This document shows, piece by piece, positions 1 to 12,534 of a stretch of DNA of 64,000 nucleotides. The translations under genes and the position numbers were made by a program. The notes under the pieces are model-generated. The model did not search any database, was not told the origin of the DNA, and worked only from the letters and a program-made list of their open reading frames with translations. The stretch is taken from positions 71,502 through 135,501 of the forward strand of contig VSDK01016270.1 in the NCBI GenBank assembly GCA_009767595.1, written 5' to 3'. Numbering within the stretch: the stretch's first letter is position 1; each line of letters begins with the position of its first letter. This DNA comes from Symbiodinium kawagutii. Lineage: Eukaryota; Sar; Dinophyceae; Suessiales; Symbiodiniaceae.

Positions 1-90
1 TCATCATCGTCATCATCATCATCATCATCATCATCGTCATCATCATCATCATCATCATCATCGTCGTCGTCGTCATCATCATCATCATCA
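1..90. repeat. (TCA)n/(TCG)n microsatellite
   Basis: Trinucleotide array of TCA units interrupted by TCG units, running from the window edge to about base 90. It probably continues beyond the left edge. No coding role is suggested. Confidence 0.95.
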
Positions 91-2197
91 TACAAGGTTC
101 ATGCTTTGAAGTCAGGCTTTATGGGTACTGGCCAAACGGTCTGCTGAAGGAAGGCAATTTGCCTGATACAGTTTCAAGCGTTATTTTTATTTATCAAACT
201 TTTAGCTTTTGCGGCTGAGTCGAGTGAAACTTGCTTCGAACCCATAGTGTGGCTTTGCATGCTTGGGAAAAAACACACACATGTGTTTGACAACTGCTCA
301 AATGGGCAGTCTATTCGGGGATGATGCAATTATCAGAAAAAGTATTGAGAGATTGGACGGAACATGATGAAACTAGGCTTTTGAAGGTTTATGACGAACC
401 TTCCTGCTACAGCAACAAAGACTTTATGCTTACATTATCAAAGGCGTTCTGAGCATATTCATTTTCTTGTCAAATCGTTCCAAGCGTTGGGTTGAACACC
501 CAGGTGAGTACACTGTGGGTGCTGCACTTATTGCTTTTGTATGTGTCAAAATGATGGTGATTCGACATGGAGAAACTTCATGACACGGGGAAGGAGCTGT
601 GCATTGCAAATTAGCAACTCATCACGCCTCCAATGGAACAGCTCTGAGGTGCAAAGCTCCAGGGCAAAACAGAGTGCCACAGCTAGGGATTGCAAATCTT
701 ACTCAAACTAAGCAGAAAAAAAGGAAAAAATTGTGGTGCTGAATAATTCCGGAAATCTTGTTTTTTTTAAATGTGGGCTTGTTTGGAAGGTACTTTGTCA
801 TGAGTAGTGCCAATGGCTGGTCCTACGGCAAGATGCACAGATCTCAGCAGACTTGTTGCTTTTCATCGGCAGTGGCTGTTGTAGTTTCGCGCTTCAAGTC
901 TCTGGTCACAATAGTGTCAGCGTAATCGAGACAAGGACTTGGGATGCAGCTTTGAAGGCTCATTGCTATGTCATCATGATGGGTGAGGCAAGCTCGGTGC
1001 ATTGAAGACATGTGTTGTAAACGGGACGAGTAATTAAGTAATGATCAATTTGTCATGTATTTGCTTCAGCATCGCTATGAAGGCACTTCGCGAGCAATTC
1101 CAGATCTCTTGCGATGGGTTTGTACCCAAGATGCAAGTTCTGACCTGGGACAGTCCCACACCCTTGGTCCGATTTGGGATCCAACGCGCTATTGAATCAT
1201 CTGTCAGGCATGAGCTTCTGATCCTTCTTTTTTTTGGAGTCAGAACTGGGTATCCTACCTCCCAGATGAATTATAGAGGCTGTTGATTAACTTCCCACTC
1301 CATTACGTACTGAATTGTTGCTTCAAACATGACTTTTGCCTTTTCATCAAAGATCAGATATCGTACCTCGATCAGACGCGGCTCAATAGTGGCGATCTGC
1401 CTCTCTCTATCTCTCGCCAGCCCATTAGTCTGTACAGATCTCATCCGCCAAGCGGTTCCCTGCAAACACACCAAGCAGCAAGTTCAAAGACCAGGTTTGA
1501 TGACCTCAAGATCTTCCCCGCCAAGCGGCTTGCAGACCAGGAGGCAGCCAAACGGGGATGCACTGCAGACTGGGGATGAGTGGCTGATGTTTTTGTCAAG
1601 ACATACAATGAATTTACTACGTTTGTTTGTTCCTGAACATTTTTTTGGTGCCACATATTTTAAAGTTGTAGGCAGCACAGTCTTGGCGTGCAGATGTTTC
1701 ACTGTTGAAGTATCAGAAAGGACGTTCAAACGACTTTCTGGCAAGGCAATTGTGCTGGGACCAGGGGTTGCTCCATCAGGTGTTGGACTCAGACTTTGTT
1801 GGGAGATGCATTTGACTTACGAAGAGCTGCAAAAGAATCTTTCTGAACTTGTCTTGCTGGGCAGACATTGGCAAGCGCAGAAAGGTCATACATGGCTGAT
1901 AGATGGCCAGAAAGACCAGGCCAGGAACTTGCCTCTTGATCTTTTTTAGCCCAACGTCGAACGCCCTGGAAGACTGTTTGAAACGAGCCCAAACTGAACG
2001 TAGTTCCATCTGCGATCTGCCAAAGGTACTTGTCCTTTTTCAGGTCAAACCTCACACGCTCTACCGCGTCACCTTGCAGTGGAGTGAAGAGTTGCGGAAG
2101 AAGAGGTGCAGGGAGCAGTGGAATGTTAGGCTTTGTGAAGCTGCCGGGGAAGAGGCCTGCAGAAGTCTTCACTCAGAAAAGGAGTTGAGTAAAGAAA
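91..2197. other. No recognisable gene
   Basis: Open frames in this stretch (the longest about 200 codons, 1329-1949) have low-complexity, non-family-like translations. Overlapping open frames of similar length exist on both strands, so I treat them as chance. An upstream non-coding or short coding exon of the peptidase at 2198 could lie here, but I cannot point to one. Confidence 0.5.
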
Positions 2198-4398
2198 ATG
2201 CACGCAGTTGAGGACTCAGCTCTCAGTAAGAGTTGTAGCAACTTATCCAAACCTATTTCCTTTCAATGCGCTGAGCCAATGAGTTTTTCCAACGACTTCT
2301 GTAAGCGGCTGAAGCGAGATGAGACACTGGTGGAGAGACAGATGCGGCAACACATTCAATTCTTGGCTGACGACTCACTGAAAGGACGGCAACCAGGTAC
2401 TTTTGGAGAAGAAATAGCAGCTGCTTTTGTAGCGAGTCAAATGGAAGAAATTGGTTGCTTGCCTGCTGGTGAAGCTGGCACCTACTTCCAAACCATCAAG
2501 ATGGTCGGCATGACCGCAAAATCGTCCGCATCAAGACTTGCTTTCAAGGTGCAGGAGTTTCAACTAACCGGGAAATTTGGAGATGACTATGTTCATTCCA
2601 TGGACCCGACTGGAGATGATGCCTTTGCGAGCTTTGAGAACTTGGATCTGGTCTTTGTTGGGCATGGCGTCACTGCCCCAGAGCTGAACTGGGATGACTT
2701 CAAAGATCAAGACCTGACAGGGAAGATCATGCTGGTAATAGTGAATCAGCCGCAAGTTGAGCCATTTCCCTTAGACGATATGCTTTACTATGGTCGATGG
2801 ACATACAAATTTGAAGAGGCAAGAAGAAGAGGGGCAGCCGGGTGTCTCATCATCCATTTCAGTGAAGAGCTTGCTGGCTATCCCTGGAGTGTGACTCGCA
2901 CTGGATACACTGGGGAGAAAGTTTCCTTAGCAAAGGAGGAAGCCAATCCTTTGGCACTTCATGGTTGGATCAACCGAGAAACCGGGCAAAAATTGGCCCA
3001 GGCCAGTGGGACTACGCTAGAGACATGGCTTTCAGCTGCAAAGGATCCGAAGTTTCAGCCCTTTACGGTGGGTTCTGTATCACATACAGCAGAGTATGAT
3101 CTCCGAAACTTTCAGGGTCGAAATGTGCTTGGATTAATTCCTGGAAGCAGTGAGAAGTGCCAAGAAGTCATTGTCGTTGCAGGTCATCATGATCACCTTG
3201 GAGAGCGGCAAGGTGAAATCTACAATGGGGCTGTTGACAACTGCACTGGAGTGGTGACTTTCCTAAGCATTTCGAAACATTTTCAGATACTGCGTTATAT
3301 TCTATTGCATGCAGTGTATTATGCCACTGTGTTCCTTCGCCGGGATTGCATTAGCCTTTTGTACATTGATGTTTGAAGTGGTTGCGTGTCATCAGCGCTT
3401 GTGCGTGGGGAACACCCCTAAATGGGTATTTCCGAGTAAATGGGTTTCTAACCGTTCGTATAAACTCGTTTTTACTGACTGTCTATATATTCATGCCTCA
3501 TTCGCTATACCTGCATGATTTGGATCCTGGCTGTCATAGCTTTTATTTTGATGTTGGCATATTATCACTCTGATTCTTATTTTGGAGCTGTGAATTGCAG
3601 ATGTGGCAATTTGCTGTCGATGCCGCGTGTCCCACTTTCAGTGCAGATACCTTTCCCTGCTGAATTTTATGCGGCAATCAGGCCATGATGTTGGCAACAG
3701 CTCGCCTAGTGGCAAATTCTGAAGCTTTGAGCAGATCTGTGCTTTTCATGGCTCCAACTGCTGAAGAATGTGGCTTGCTTGGGTCCAGCTTCTATGCAGC
3801 AGACCCATTGCCTGTAGATGGCAAGAAACTTCTTCCCATTGCCGCCTTCGCGTTTGATGTTGGAAATGTCTGGGGGAAGACTGAGGATATTGCAGTGCTT
3901 GGCTTTGGCAAGAGCTCATTAGATCCCGTTCTTCAAGAAGCCGCTGCAACGCAAGGCCTCCGAATTATACCAGACCAACAGCCTAAAATGGGTCTCTTCT
4001 ATCGAAGTGACCATTGGAGTTTTGTTCGTTCTGGTGTTCCCGGCTGCTGGTTTTTCTTTGGGGAAAGCTTTATTGGAAAGCCAGCCGGGTATTACGAAGA
4101 GGTAATTGGTCGGTACATCAAAACTGAGTACCACAAGCCAGCTGACACGTACAAGGCTCATTGGAGCATGGCAGGTTTGTTGTCCCAAGTTGAGTACACC
4201 CTGGCAGTGGTGAAGTTGCTGGGGACGCGAATCGACTTCTACCCGAAAATCAATGCGGGCACTTCAGCCTCTGCTTCGGTCACAGATATTCCCAGTGTGG
4301 ATCAGTCGTGGACGCGACGGCGCAAAAGACCGAAGAGCATCAGTTTTGGTCTGCAATGTTTCGATTGCAAGATCCAAGGCTGTGTTTGTTTCTTGTAG
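2198..4398 (+). CDS. M28-family zinc metallopeptidase with PA-like insert, two exons
   Basis: Predicted peptidase removing N-terminal residues or acting on peptide substrates with two zinc ions (M28 family, known chemistry). Exon 1 is 2198-3253 and exon 2 is 3682-4398, joined in phase 0 by a GT-AG intron of 428 bp, giving about 590 residues. Visible motifs: N-terminal MRQHIQFLADDSLKGRQPGT, typical of this branch; a PA-like region around LVFVGHGVTAPELNWDD; GHHDHLG (zinc His330, Asp332); NGAVDN (bridging Asp347); TAEECGLLG (catalytic Glu380/Glu381); FAFDVGN (Asp411); EYHKPADT (His503). All expected metal and catalytic residues are therefore present across the join. The start is the first ATG of the open frame; ATG 2279 is also possible, and upstream exons cannot be excluded. 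No signal peptide is visible. The last ~40 residues after the conserved domain may be read-through into an intron. Confidence 0.85.
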
Positions 4399-4548
4399 GA
4401 TTTGTAGGCCAATGTGCCCATGGTCAATGTCACCAAGAAAAGAGGTTTAACGGTTCGAATTTGCGTCAGATCGACTTTGGTGTTGATCCACACGAGGATT
4501 CGAAGCAACCTACTCTACATGCACATATTCACAATCAATTCTAGATAT

Positions 4549-4567
4549 AAACACACACACACACACA
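4549..4567. repeat. Short (AC)n microsatellite
   Basis: About nine AC dinucleotides between the peptidase gene and the next exon group, followed by a looser CA-rich stretch to about 4580. Confidence 0.8.
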
Positions 4568-4638
4568 GGCAATCACACACTTTCAGTATTTTTTCGTCAC
4601 ATGTGGATATGGAAAAACATCCCCTCACAGCCTGACAG

Positions 4639-5601
4639 CCGTGGGCGTGGATTCGTGGCACTCCGACAGGGTCTTCTGGGAGACAGTGGAGGCATCAGAT
4701 TTGCCCATCAAGGTGAGGGGCTCGTTGGGGTGGCCATCCTAAATATGTCACGGCAAGAACTGGCACGAACTCAGACGTAAACATGAATAAAATACACTGA
4801 TAAGTTAATAGATGAGTAACATAATACTTGTTCCTAAGTATATTTGTAATTATTTGTATGTATGTATGCATGATAATATGTACAGTATATATCACTCTTG
4901 ATGTTTGAATGTTATGTCTTCATGTCTCCATGTCTCCATGCCTTTGTGTCTCCATGTCTCCATGCCTGACATTCCCAGTTTTGTTTGGCATTGAGCACAC
5001 CTTTCCAACGACTCGCAGCACGAAATGGGGTCGCTGCAGGTAGTCAGACACAGCTACTACATCGTGGCTTCATGGACGGCCTACAAGCTGGGCCCTCAAA
5101 TCGAGCATGTGGTGGACATCAACTCTTGCAAAAAACGCCGCCCTGCAAGCTTCCTATGTGATTGGTAGGCTTGGATGTGACATGTGTTTCATTCAATCTG
5201 TTGTTCAGGCCTTTCGAAATGGTTGCTTTGCGCAAGGGTGAGCTGTACGAAGCCACTGTGAGGAGGGCTTTGTCCAGATCCACACAAACAGAGCGTTCAT
5301 TTGTTGCTGCATTTGACTGTTTCCTTTCCCTATTGTCTCTTCAGAATACGGAGTAGACATTGAATTATATTGAATCTACAGTCCATATTCATACAAATCA
5401 TACATCATCTGTGTTTTTCTCTATGTCTTTCTTCTACTTTGGAGAAGTTTATTGACAAGTGAGTTGGTGAGTGGCCACTTCGCTGTCAGGATAGGCATCC
5501 AGGACATGGAGGAGTTCCAATTCATGCGGGATGCAGACGTGCTGCAGGAGCGTCACCCAAGCGCTGCACCTGTGCGTCGCATGGCTATTGCCTCGCTGTA
5601 G
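4639..5601 (+). CDS. Unrecognised multi-exon gene (or 3' part of the preceding one)
   Basis: Four exon-like segments read in one direction. Segment 1, ~4639-4712, contains VGVDSWHSDRVFWETVEA and ends AAG|GTGAGG. Segment 2, ~5019 or 5040 to ~5127, contains HSYYIVASWTAYKLGPQIEH. Segment 3, ~5209-5237, contains FRNGCFAQ and is bounded by CAG| and |GTGAGC. Segment 4, 5490-5601, contains IGIQDMEEFQFMRDADVLQE and ends at TAG 5599-5601. Between them are stops in all frames, as expected of introns. I do not recognise the family. Because the segments follow the peptidase on the same strand, they could be later exons of that gene, but the M28 domain is already complete at ~4250. Splice phases were not fully resolved. 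Confidence 0.5.
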
Positions 5602-5725
5602 GCGATCTATCCAGCAGAGAAGGGTGGTGGCAATTCGCCAGTGCCAGGCCTCAGAAAACTACTGAGGCAGCTGCATTTCTTTCAGCAGAAAAAGGGGTTG
5701 TGGTGGTTCTGGTTGTGGTGCAGGC

Positions 5726-5797
5726 GGTTGCGGTTGCTGTTGCTGTTGCTGTTGCTGTTGGTGTTGTTGGTGTTGTTGCTGTTGTTGCTGTTGTTGA
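5726..5797. repeat. (TTGCTG)n-type repeat
   Basis: GTTGCT/GTTGTT units for about 70 bases. The opposite strand would read as a Gln/Asn-rich stretch, and the + strand as leucines. No flanking coding evidence was found, so I treat it as a microsatellite. Confidence 0.85.
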
Positions 5798-5829
5798 GCA
5801 TTTGTACACATGCAACTTCTAGAGCATGT

Positions 5830-8226
5830 GTGTAGGGGTCTGTGTTCGAAGGGCGCAGTAGTTTGTCTTGCCCTGAAGCCTGCACTGTGGGGCGAGTCCT
5901 TAGGACGGGCGCACAAGGAAGCACCAAGTTATCAAGAGAGACCAGCTTCCAGCACTTCCAGCCTGGAAACTTTGAAAAAGTTGGTGGCTTCAAACATTTT
6001 TTTGTTTTCCCTAGTAATTGTGAACAACTGGTTGGTGAACTCATGGTCAACCCTCAACCCTCAGCAAGGACCCATCTTGGACCGAGGTCTGCGGCCCCGG
6101 CTCGGAGGGCTCCGGACAATTCTGGCGAATCGCCGGAAGCACCGGCGAGAGCTGGACCATTCAACTGGAGGCGATTTGTCAGAGCCGAGTTGCACGGCAA
6201 TTTGGAAGTACCGAAGTGATACTTTGTAGGGTTAATCAATGGTCCATCAATGGTAAATCCATTGTGATCCATGGATATCAATGGTAAATCAATGATAGAT
6301 GAATGGTTATTTGTTTGATGGTTGATTAGTTTTGAGCATTTGCCAACAAGTTGCTCACTGCGAGGTTGGCATCCGTGGGATCTCCGTCGTCGCAACAGGC
6401 CTGTGCGAAGTTGCAGTAAAACCCAAGTGTCAGCTGATCGTTGGGGTTGCATAGACATAATGCACATGGAATCACGTGGATCTAGCTGGTGTGCAGGGGA
6501 CTTACTTGCCACCCGCAGCTCCAAAACTACTTACCTTCCTCATCACTGTTACTGCTCAATCTCATAGCGGCTCGGACACTGTCCCCCAGTCACGGGACAC
6601 ACTGTCCTCCTTCGATTTGTGGGAAAAGGTCTTCGTGGGCAGAGAAGGTGGACAAGCAGAAGGCTCGCAGCAGCGGCTTTGGAATCTCACTTCACACCAT
6701 TTAGATCCATTTAGCATCATGTCACATCTCTCACCTCCAGTGACTCAACAACTTTGGTGCTGAAGAACCTTGTGTGGAGCCTGCAGGTGAGGCATGACTC
6801 TTGGAGCTTGTACAAAGCCACAGAACACAAATAAGAGCTTTACAAAGAGCTCTGCCGAGCTCTTCGCTGTCTTTGCCAAAGGCCGCGTTAGGGAGGGTCC
6901 ACCTGTGAGTGAAGAGTTTTTGGCAAGTTTGGTCGCGCAAAGGTGTTTTGTCAAGCTTCATTGTGTTCAACTGGTTGACCCCCTGACTCTTCGGAAGATG
7001 TCTGCCGCGGAATCCGTGAGGAGACAAAAGACTGGAACACTGAAGATACCCTGTGGGGAACAGTTCTTGACCACTATGGACCATGGTACGAAGCCCGCGA
7101 ACTGGTTACCATTGACCATCAGTACCCAAACCATCAGTGCTGCGGCCATTTGGTGCCCCTTGGTGCTTCAGCAATTGGCTCAATATCCATAGCCAAGGGC
7201 CGGGCCTTGCGGCTTCATGAGAGCCAACCAGGTCACCAGCTGCTTGAATGAGCTTAAGTCAACACTTGGAGTTTGCCTACCCCAAGAGTGAACCAACCAG
7301 TCTACACAGACATCAGCATAACTGCATAACACCTTGGGTTTTTGGGCGATCTTTGGTCCACAGTCTCTTTTTATTTACATTCATTCACATGAATTCTTTT
7401 CTTTTCTCTTCTCATTTTTCCTCCGTTCTTTGATTGAAACCTGTCCATTGCCAGGATACGGTAGTGAACATTGGTTGCTTGTCTCTGACGCACCTTGGCA
7501 GCACATAGGTTGAAGCATTAATCACATACCCTCCAAATCGGCACCTTTCCCGGATACATCTTGAGATCGGGCTCCAGGGCCTTACTGTGTCCACCCCCAT
7601 TTATGCACAAGGCCGCCTGCCCAGGCTGGCACTTCTCATCCATGGCAGTCAGAGTTAAGAGCTGAGTTTCGTTTTGTCGTGAAGATCAACCTTTTTGCTG
7701 GATCTGAAGAGCTTTCATGTCGTGGATTGTGAGAGAATGATTTTTCACTGAGGCCTAGACATTAGCCACACTTTGCGAAGAAGTTCTGCCAGATGGCCCA
7801 GACAATTCTTCCATTTTCAGAAGTATCTCTGTATTTCCTTGAAGCAACAAATATCCAAGGTTTCTTCGGCAAATGCAGCAAGAGCCTCGGAGCCGAAGAG
7901 TGCAGTACCAGAGTCCAGGGTGGCTCACGAACAGCAGCCAGTCATTGAAGAATTAGGCAAGCTTTCAATTGAGCTTTTGTGTCAATGCCCCTAAGGTTTC
8001 GGATGTAGCAAGCCGCTTCTCATCCTTGCTGCAACAGTCCTGCACTCACGTCGAGTCTGAATATGGTAGGCTTTAGGGTCCTCTAGTTACCTGACCAGCA
8101 CAGTCCCGTTGCAGAGTGAAACATGGGAGAGAGGGAGAGAACACTTTCTCCTGTTCGCAGCATTGGCTCATGTGAGCTTGGATCCATTCGGATCCCTTTT
8201 TCTCAAGGGAAACGTCTTGGAAGAAT
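5830..8226. other. No recognisable gene; minor TCAATGGT repeats near 6236-6325
   Basis: The stretch holds short overlapping open frames on both strands without family features. At about 6236-6325 there are several degenerate copies of TCAATGGTAAATC-like sequence. An element resembling the end of the dinoflagellate spliced leader (CATTGGCTCA, 8161-8170) lies just upstream of the MCM-binding protein start. Confidence 0.5.
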
Positions 8227-9960
8227 ATGCGGGAAATATCGGAACCTTTGGAGGTGATTGATGATCTTTTCAAGGCACATGCCGACTCTGGTGCTGGCAC
8301 CCTTCCGCCGCGTGAATGGAATGAGAAGGCCCACTTCATTCGAGTTCTTCAGCTGCAGGATGAAGACAACTTTAAGCACATTCCTTGCCTCAACGAGCTG
8401 GAACTTGGTGACGTTGCACACCAAAGCCTGGTGCGATATAGGTGCATGGTACAAGACGTTTGGGAACCTGAGGTGTTTGCCGCCGTACTTCTGCAGAAGG
8501 GTTCCGATAAGGACAGATTTGTGACGACCAAATATCGAGAGATCTGCAGAGCAGAGAATGTGACCCGCGTGGGAAATCGAGGCCTGGTATCCCGGGGAGT
8601 TTATTACTGTGTTCCCATGCCAGGAGAAAGTGCCTGGGCTCAGGGCAGATCAAGCAGTAAAGTGCCAAGGTCTTCTGTGAGGGAAAAGTCAGGAGAAGAA
8701 ATCGAGCCCCAGCAGAAGCGTCGCAAGGGCTGTGCAAAGATCACAGATTGTTGTGGCACGAAGCAGACAGAGTCGCTATTCAGTGGCTCAAGCATCTGCT
8801 GTGTGGTGAAGCTTTATGACGAACAGGAAGTCCTGAGGGTCTGCGAGACAGTGGAGATCTTGGGAGTATTTTGCAGAGAGGATCCAGCTGCACCCTCTGC
8901 AGATCTCTTTCCTGGCCACATGATACCACGGGTGCATGGCCTTTTTGTCAGAAAGCTGCCATTTTTCAATCCCATGCTGCCCTTCAGTCATCGTTGGCTT
9001 TCCGAAGGTCGGCTGATGTGTACGTTGCAACGACGTTTCGCTTCTACCGCAATCGCAGAGCTGCGTCAGTTGGCTATCAAATCTTTACAAAGCTGTTTGG
9101 CAGGTGATATCTTGGCGGCGGAGTATGTGCTGGCTTTGTTGGTGGCACGGGTTTATGGCAACAACGGTAGCAGGTCGCTTGGACACTGGTCATTGAACAT
9201 CGATCAGTGGCCTGAAGTTTCGGTCACTTCGCTGGTTCAGGCGGTTTCCAATTTGGTGCCGAGGGTGGTCCATTTGACGGTGACGGCTGAATCTCTCAGC
9301 ACAAAGCAGTGGAAATCCCAAAAAGATGTTGAAACAAATTTTCTGCAATCGGGTGAGCTGCAACTTGCACCTGGCACTCTGCTCATTTTGGATGAGACAA
9401 ATTGGCAGCTGCCAAGGAAGTTGGATGAAGCTGCTTTCAGAGGGATACGGGCCATTCGAGCGTTGGATTCGGAACAGATGCTTTTAATCGACTTTGACAC
9501 ATACGAGGTCCAGGTTCCTTTGGAAGTGAACTGCTTGTACATATCGAGAAATGCGTCGATCTTGAAGTCTGCAGATATTGTTTTGCCCCTTAGACCACAA
9601 ACAAATCCTGACCAGAACTCTCCAGAGGCTTCTGCTGAAAGCTTTGAAGCTGTTCGATTTCTACTTGGCATTGTATCACATCGGACACAGCCGTTGCGCT
9701 TGCAACAGATCATGGGAGCCTTCAGTGAAGACTATGCCCACCTACGTGATGAGTTCCGAGAGATGGATCTTGGTCAGCAGACCCTGCATGTTTGGGTCGC
9801 TCTCGCAAGAGCGTGCTGCTTCACCCACGGCGAAGAAGAAATGACACTTCAGCGGTGGCGAATGGTCTTCGCGCTGGAGCAAGAACGTTGCCGACGTTGC
9901 ACGGAGGGCTTACGGGAACGGGCGAAAGGTCCGTATATGCTGCAGAGCCCACAGGCCTAA
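8227..9960 (+). CDS. MCMBP: Mini-chromosome maintenance complex-binding protein (MCMBP/ETG1-like), single exon
   Basis: 577-residue protein. The family binds MCM helicase subunits in the nucleus and helps build, and at the end of S phase unload, MCM complexes (known for animal MCMBP and plant ETG1). Sequence evidence: an N-terminal PLEVIDDLF segment; the family signature LVRYRCMVQDVWEPEVF at residues 68-84; a middle linker with basic PQQKRRK (161-167), a possible nuclear signal; CLAGDILAAEYVLALLVARV at 290-309; GHWSLNI at 319-325; and LAPGTLLILDETNW at 380-393. All family blocks appear in order, and the length is a little under the human protein's roughly 640 residues. ATG 8227 opens the frame and places the first block where the family has it. 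No intron interrupts the 1.7 kb frame, unlike most neighbours, so this may be an mRNA-derived copy. Confidence 0.88.
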   Translation: MREISEPLEVIDDLFKAHADSGAGTLPPREWNEKAHFIRVLQLQDEDNFKHIPCLNELELGDVAHQSLVRYRCMVQDVWEPEVFAAVLLQKGSDKDRFVTTKYREICRAENVTRVGNRGLVSRGVYYCVPMPGESAWAQGRSSSKVPRSSVREKSGEEIEPQQKRRKGCAKITDCCGTKQTESLFSGSSICCVVKLYDEQEVLRVCETVEILGVFCREDPAAPSADLFPGHMIPRVHGLFVRKLPFFNPMLPFSHRWLSEGRLMCTLQRRFASTAIAELRQLAIKSLQSCLAGDILAAEYVLALLVARVYGNNGSRSLGHWSLNIDQWPEVSVTSLVQAVSNLVPRVVHLTVTAESLSTKQWKSQKDVETNFLQSGELQLAPGTLLILDETNWQLPRKLDEAAFRGIRAIRALDSEQMLLIDFDTYEVQVPLEVNCLYISRNASILKSADIVLPLRPQTNPDQNSPEASAESFEAVRFLLGIVSHRTQPLRLQQIMGAFSEDYAHLRDEFREMDLGQQTLHVWVALARACCFTHGEEEMTLQRWRMVFALEQERCRRCTEGLRERAKGPYMLQSPQA

Positions 9961-10334
9961 AGGATCAAATTGGCGACCTCGAGAGCAAAAGCTTGCATTG
10001 CAACTGGCTGTATGTTTGAATCTGCTACACCGAACGGACGAACCATTGGCACTGGTCATTGTAGTGAAAAGGTCGCTTTCATCTTCATAAGTTATGCTCG
10101 AGCCCGGATTTAGTGAAAGATCGAGATCAAAAACAACTCAAGTACCTCTGTAGCTGTGTGGCGTTGCGTAGCTGAGAGAATGAACGTCAAATAACGAGTT
10201 CTTTGTGTGCTTTGTGAAGCTGAAAAATGTCAAAGCGCGCAAGAATGCAAATGCGAAGCTTTTGCGGTGTTGTGAAATCGCTTCTCAGCGTTTGCAAGGA
10301 CCCAACTTGCTGCTCGAATCTCTACTAGTCTCAG

Positions 10335-10741
10335 CGCAGGGTGCAAGCGATCAGATTTCTGAGGTTGCACGACAGAGATGCTGAGCAGTCCCTTCTCGAT
10401 GCAGCGGATGCAGATAGGCTCAACAGACTTGCTGGTAGGTCGTCGTGAGTTGTTGCTCGGGAAGATGTGAGAGGCATTGCTTTGCACCATATGGTCCTGG
10501 TATGTCCTGGTAACATCCAGCTTCAAGCTGGACAACTGAACTCCCCTTCCAAGCCCTTGCCCATGACCAGGATTCGATCCACGATTCAGCAGGCTGTTTC
10601 CGCCAAGGACAGTGTTTGATGACCCAACTGCTGGGTGCTGGACACGCCCCCGGCAAGGACAAGGCTTTGCTGGAAAATGCCTATGAGATCCAAGAGGAGT
10701 CCCGCATGGAAGAGGAGAATGCACAAGGCGAACCAACCTGA
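10335..10741 (+). CDS. Two exon-like segments of an unrecognised gene
   Basis: Segment 1, ~10335-10434, begins after CTCAG, ends GCTG|GTAGGT, and reads FLRLHDRDAEQSLLDAADAD, charged and helix-prone. Segment 2, ~10593-10741, begins after GCAG and ends in TGA; it contains KALLENAYEIQEESRMEEEN. A 202-codon open frame on the opposite strand covers the same bases, but it has no family features and I regard it as a shadow. No family was recognised, and the join between the segments was not tested in phase. Confidence 0.35.
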
Positions 10742-12534
10742 CCCAGCCCCCGACCCAACCTGAAATGTTGCGAGGCCATTCGAATGTTTTTGCCTCACAT
10801 TGCTGAAGTTTGTTTCGATGTTCTTCTCCCACCCGCACTGATCCTGATTTCCGTAGGCATGGCCGCTAGCTTCGCAGCAACACTTCAGCAGTTCAGTGGT
10901 CAAGCAGAAGGTGCCGAGCTCAGCAGCGGTGTGCCATGAATGACGCTTTGCCACTTCCCCCACCTTATCAGACTTTCACAGCCGGGATTGGCTCCCACTT
11001 GGCAGGTGCCAGTACCTGCAAAGGTCTCACTTGTGGAGGCCGTGGTAAAGGTTCATTGTGTCACAACATGTCTTAGGTTCTGAGAACAGGAGTACCGGAG
11101 GGGAAGTGCATGGGGCAATGCACAGACAGTAGCCGCAGTGATGTCAGCGCTGCCGAAGGCCATGCATTTTGCGATGAGAACAGTCAAGACGGGGCTCGTT
11201 GCAGATGCAAGGTGTCGGATTGTGTCGGGAACACCGGTGCGTTGTACAGCAACAATCCAGCACCGTTGGGGGTAGAGTGATTGAATGCCACAACAAACGT
11301 GACGCACTTCTGCATGCACTACGTCCTTTGCTCAGATGCAGTTTGCCTTGTGGGTTTTCAGGCTGGCTACCAGGGTGTCCGCCTCCCAGAATTGGCTTGC
11401 TTTTGATCAGTCAAGACTGTAATCCAAGCCTGATTGCTAATTTGTCAACAGTTGTTTGGGTTCTACTGGGTATTATGACTAGTTAGATCTAGTTAGAAGT
11501 TGCAAGAGTACGATACAGTGCCAATTAACAATGAGCGACCAGCTGCTCTATGGCATCAATGAAATCAAGGAGCTGTCATCTCATAGCTTTGCTGCATCAA
11601 ATGCAAAGTGTGGTGGTACACACGGCAAGCTGCAGTTTCTGCTAAATATAGATCCAACATGATCCAATATGATCCAACTAGTATGACATGTAAGACTTTT
11701 CCATTCTTTTCCTCGATCCTTTCCGTATGGCTGTGGCAGAAGCAGCCCCTTGCCCTGTCTGCTGAGACGGGATTTGTGTGCAATCCCGCGGTCTCCTTCG
11801 TGGAGCACCCACTGATCTCGGAAGCTCCTGGGTCAAAGGCACCGCAGGCAGCTGCCAGCCGTAGCCAGCTGCAGCGCTGTGGTCCTTGTTACACGCGTGT
11901 CTCTGTCAGGTAGCTGATTTGCACGTGACAAGTCTGCGCTTGGGACTCAGCTATCAACGACTCACCATCAGTGACCACTCTTTGCCATTTTCAGCCTGTA
12001 TTTTTAGATATTGTTGGAATCCATCAGACACAACAATAGCATACAATAGTCATTATTAGCAACTAATATCAGCCATGATTATTGACCACTACTATTGGAC
12101 ACTACTATCATATCTATGAGTCACTACCCCTACTACTGATATATCGACTAGTCATTATTCTCCATGAATATCTGCCATTCTAAAAGCCAGTTGGAGAAGC
12201 TGAGGAGACAATGCGGTGGCAGTGGCCTTCCGCGATGCTTCAAGGCCTTGATCTGCAGAATTTCCAAGATCAGGAGCTACATGAAGCTTGCCACTTTCTG
12301 AAACAATAGGTACTCATGAGCCATGAATGAAGGGCTTTCCATCACACTGGCGCTGTAGCTAGAGCTAGCTGGAGTACAGTGCATCTCAATTTAGAGAGGT
12401 AGTGGGAGGGGTCGAACTACCAATTCAATGTCAACAACGCCGTTGCATCCCTTGACCCACCCTTTGTATCTCACAATTTCATGATCATGGGCTCAATCCT
12501 CCCCGGGTCGGATGCTTTCGTGGTCACGGTTCAG

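Noticed and set aside
1329-1949. 206-codon + frame
   Set aside because: Overlapped by minus frames of comparable length and without motifs. The C-terminal half does not look like a folded protein, and no acceptor or donor pair frames it.
5659-6050. Gln-rich and Asn-rich minus-strand frames suggesting a poly-Q protein
   Set aside because: They depend on the TTGCTG repeat. Flanking sequence has no protein-like composition or splice signals.
10230-10838. 202-codon minus-strand frame
   Set aside because: It overlaps two + strand segments with better splice signals and composition. It contains Trp/Gly/Pro-rich low-complexity sequence and no motif.
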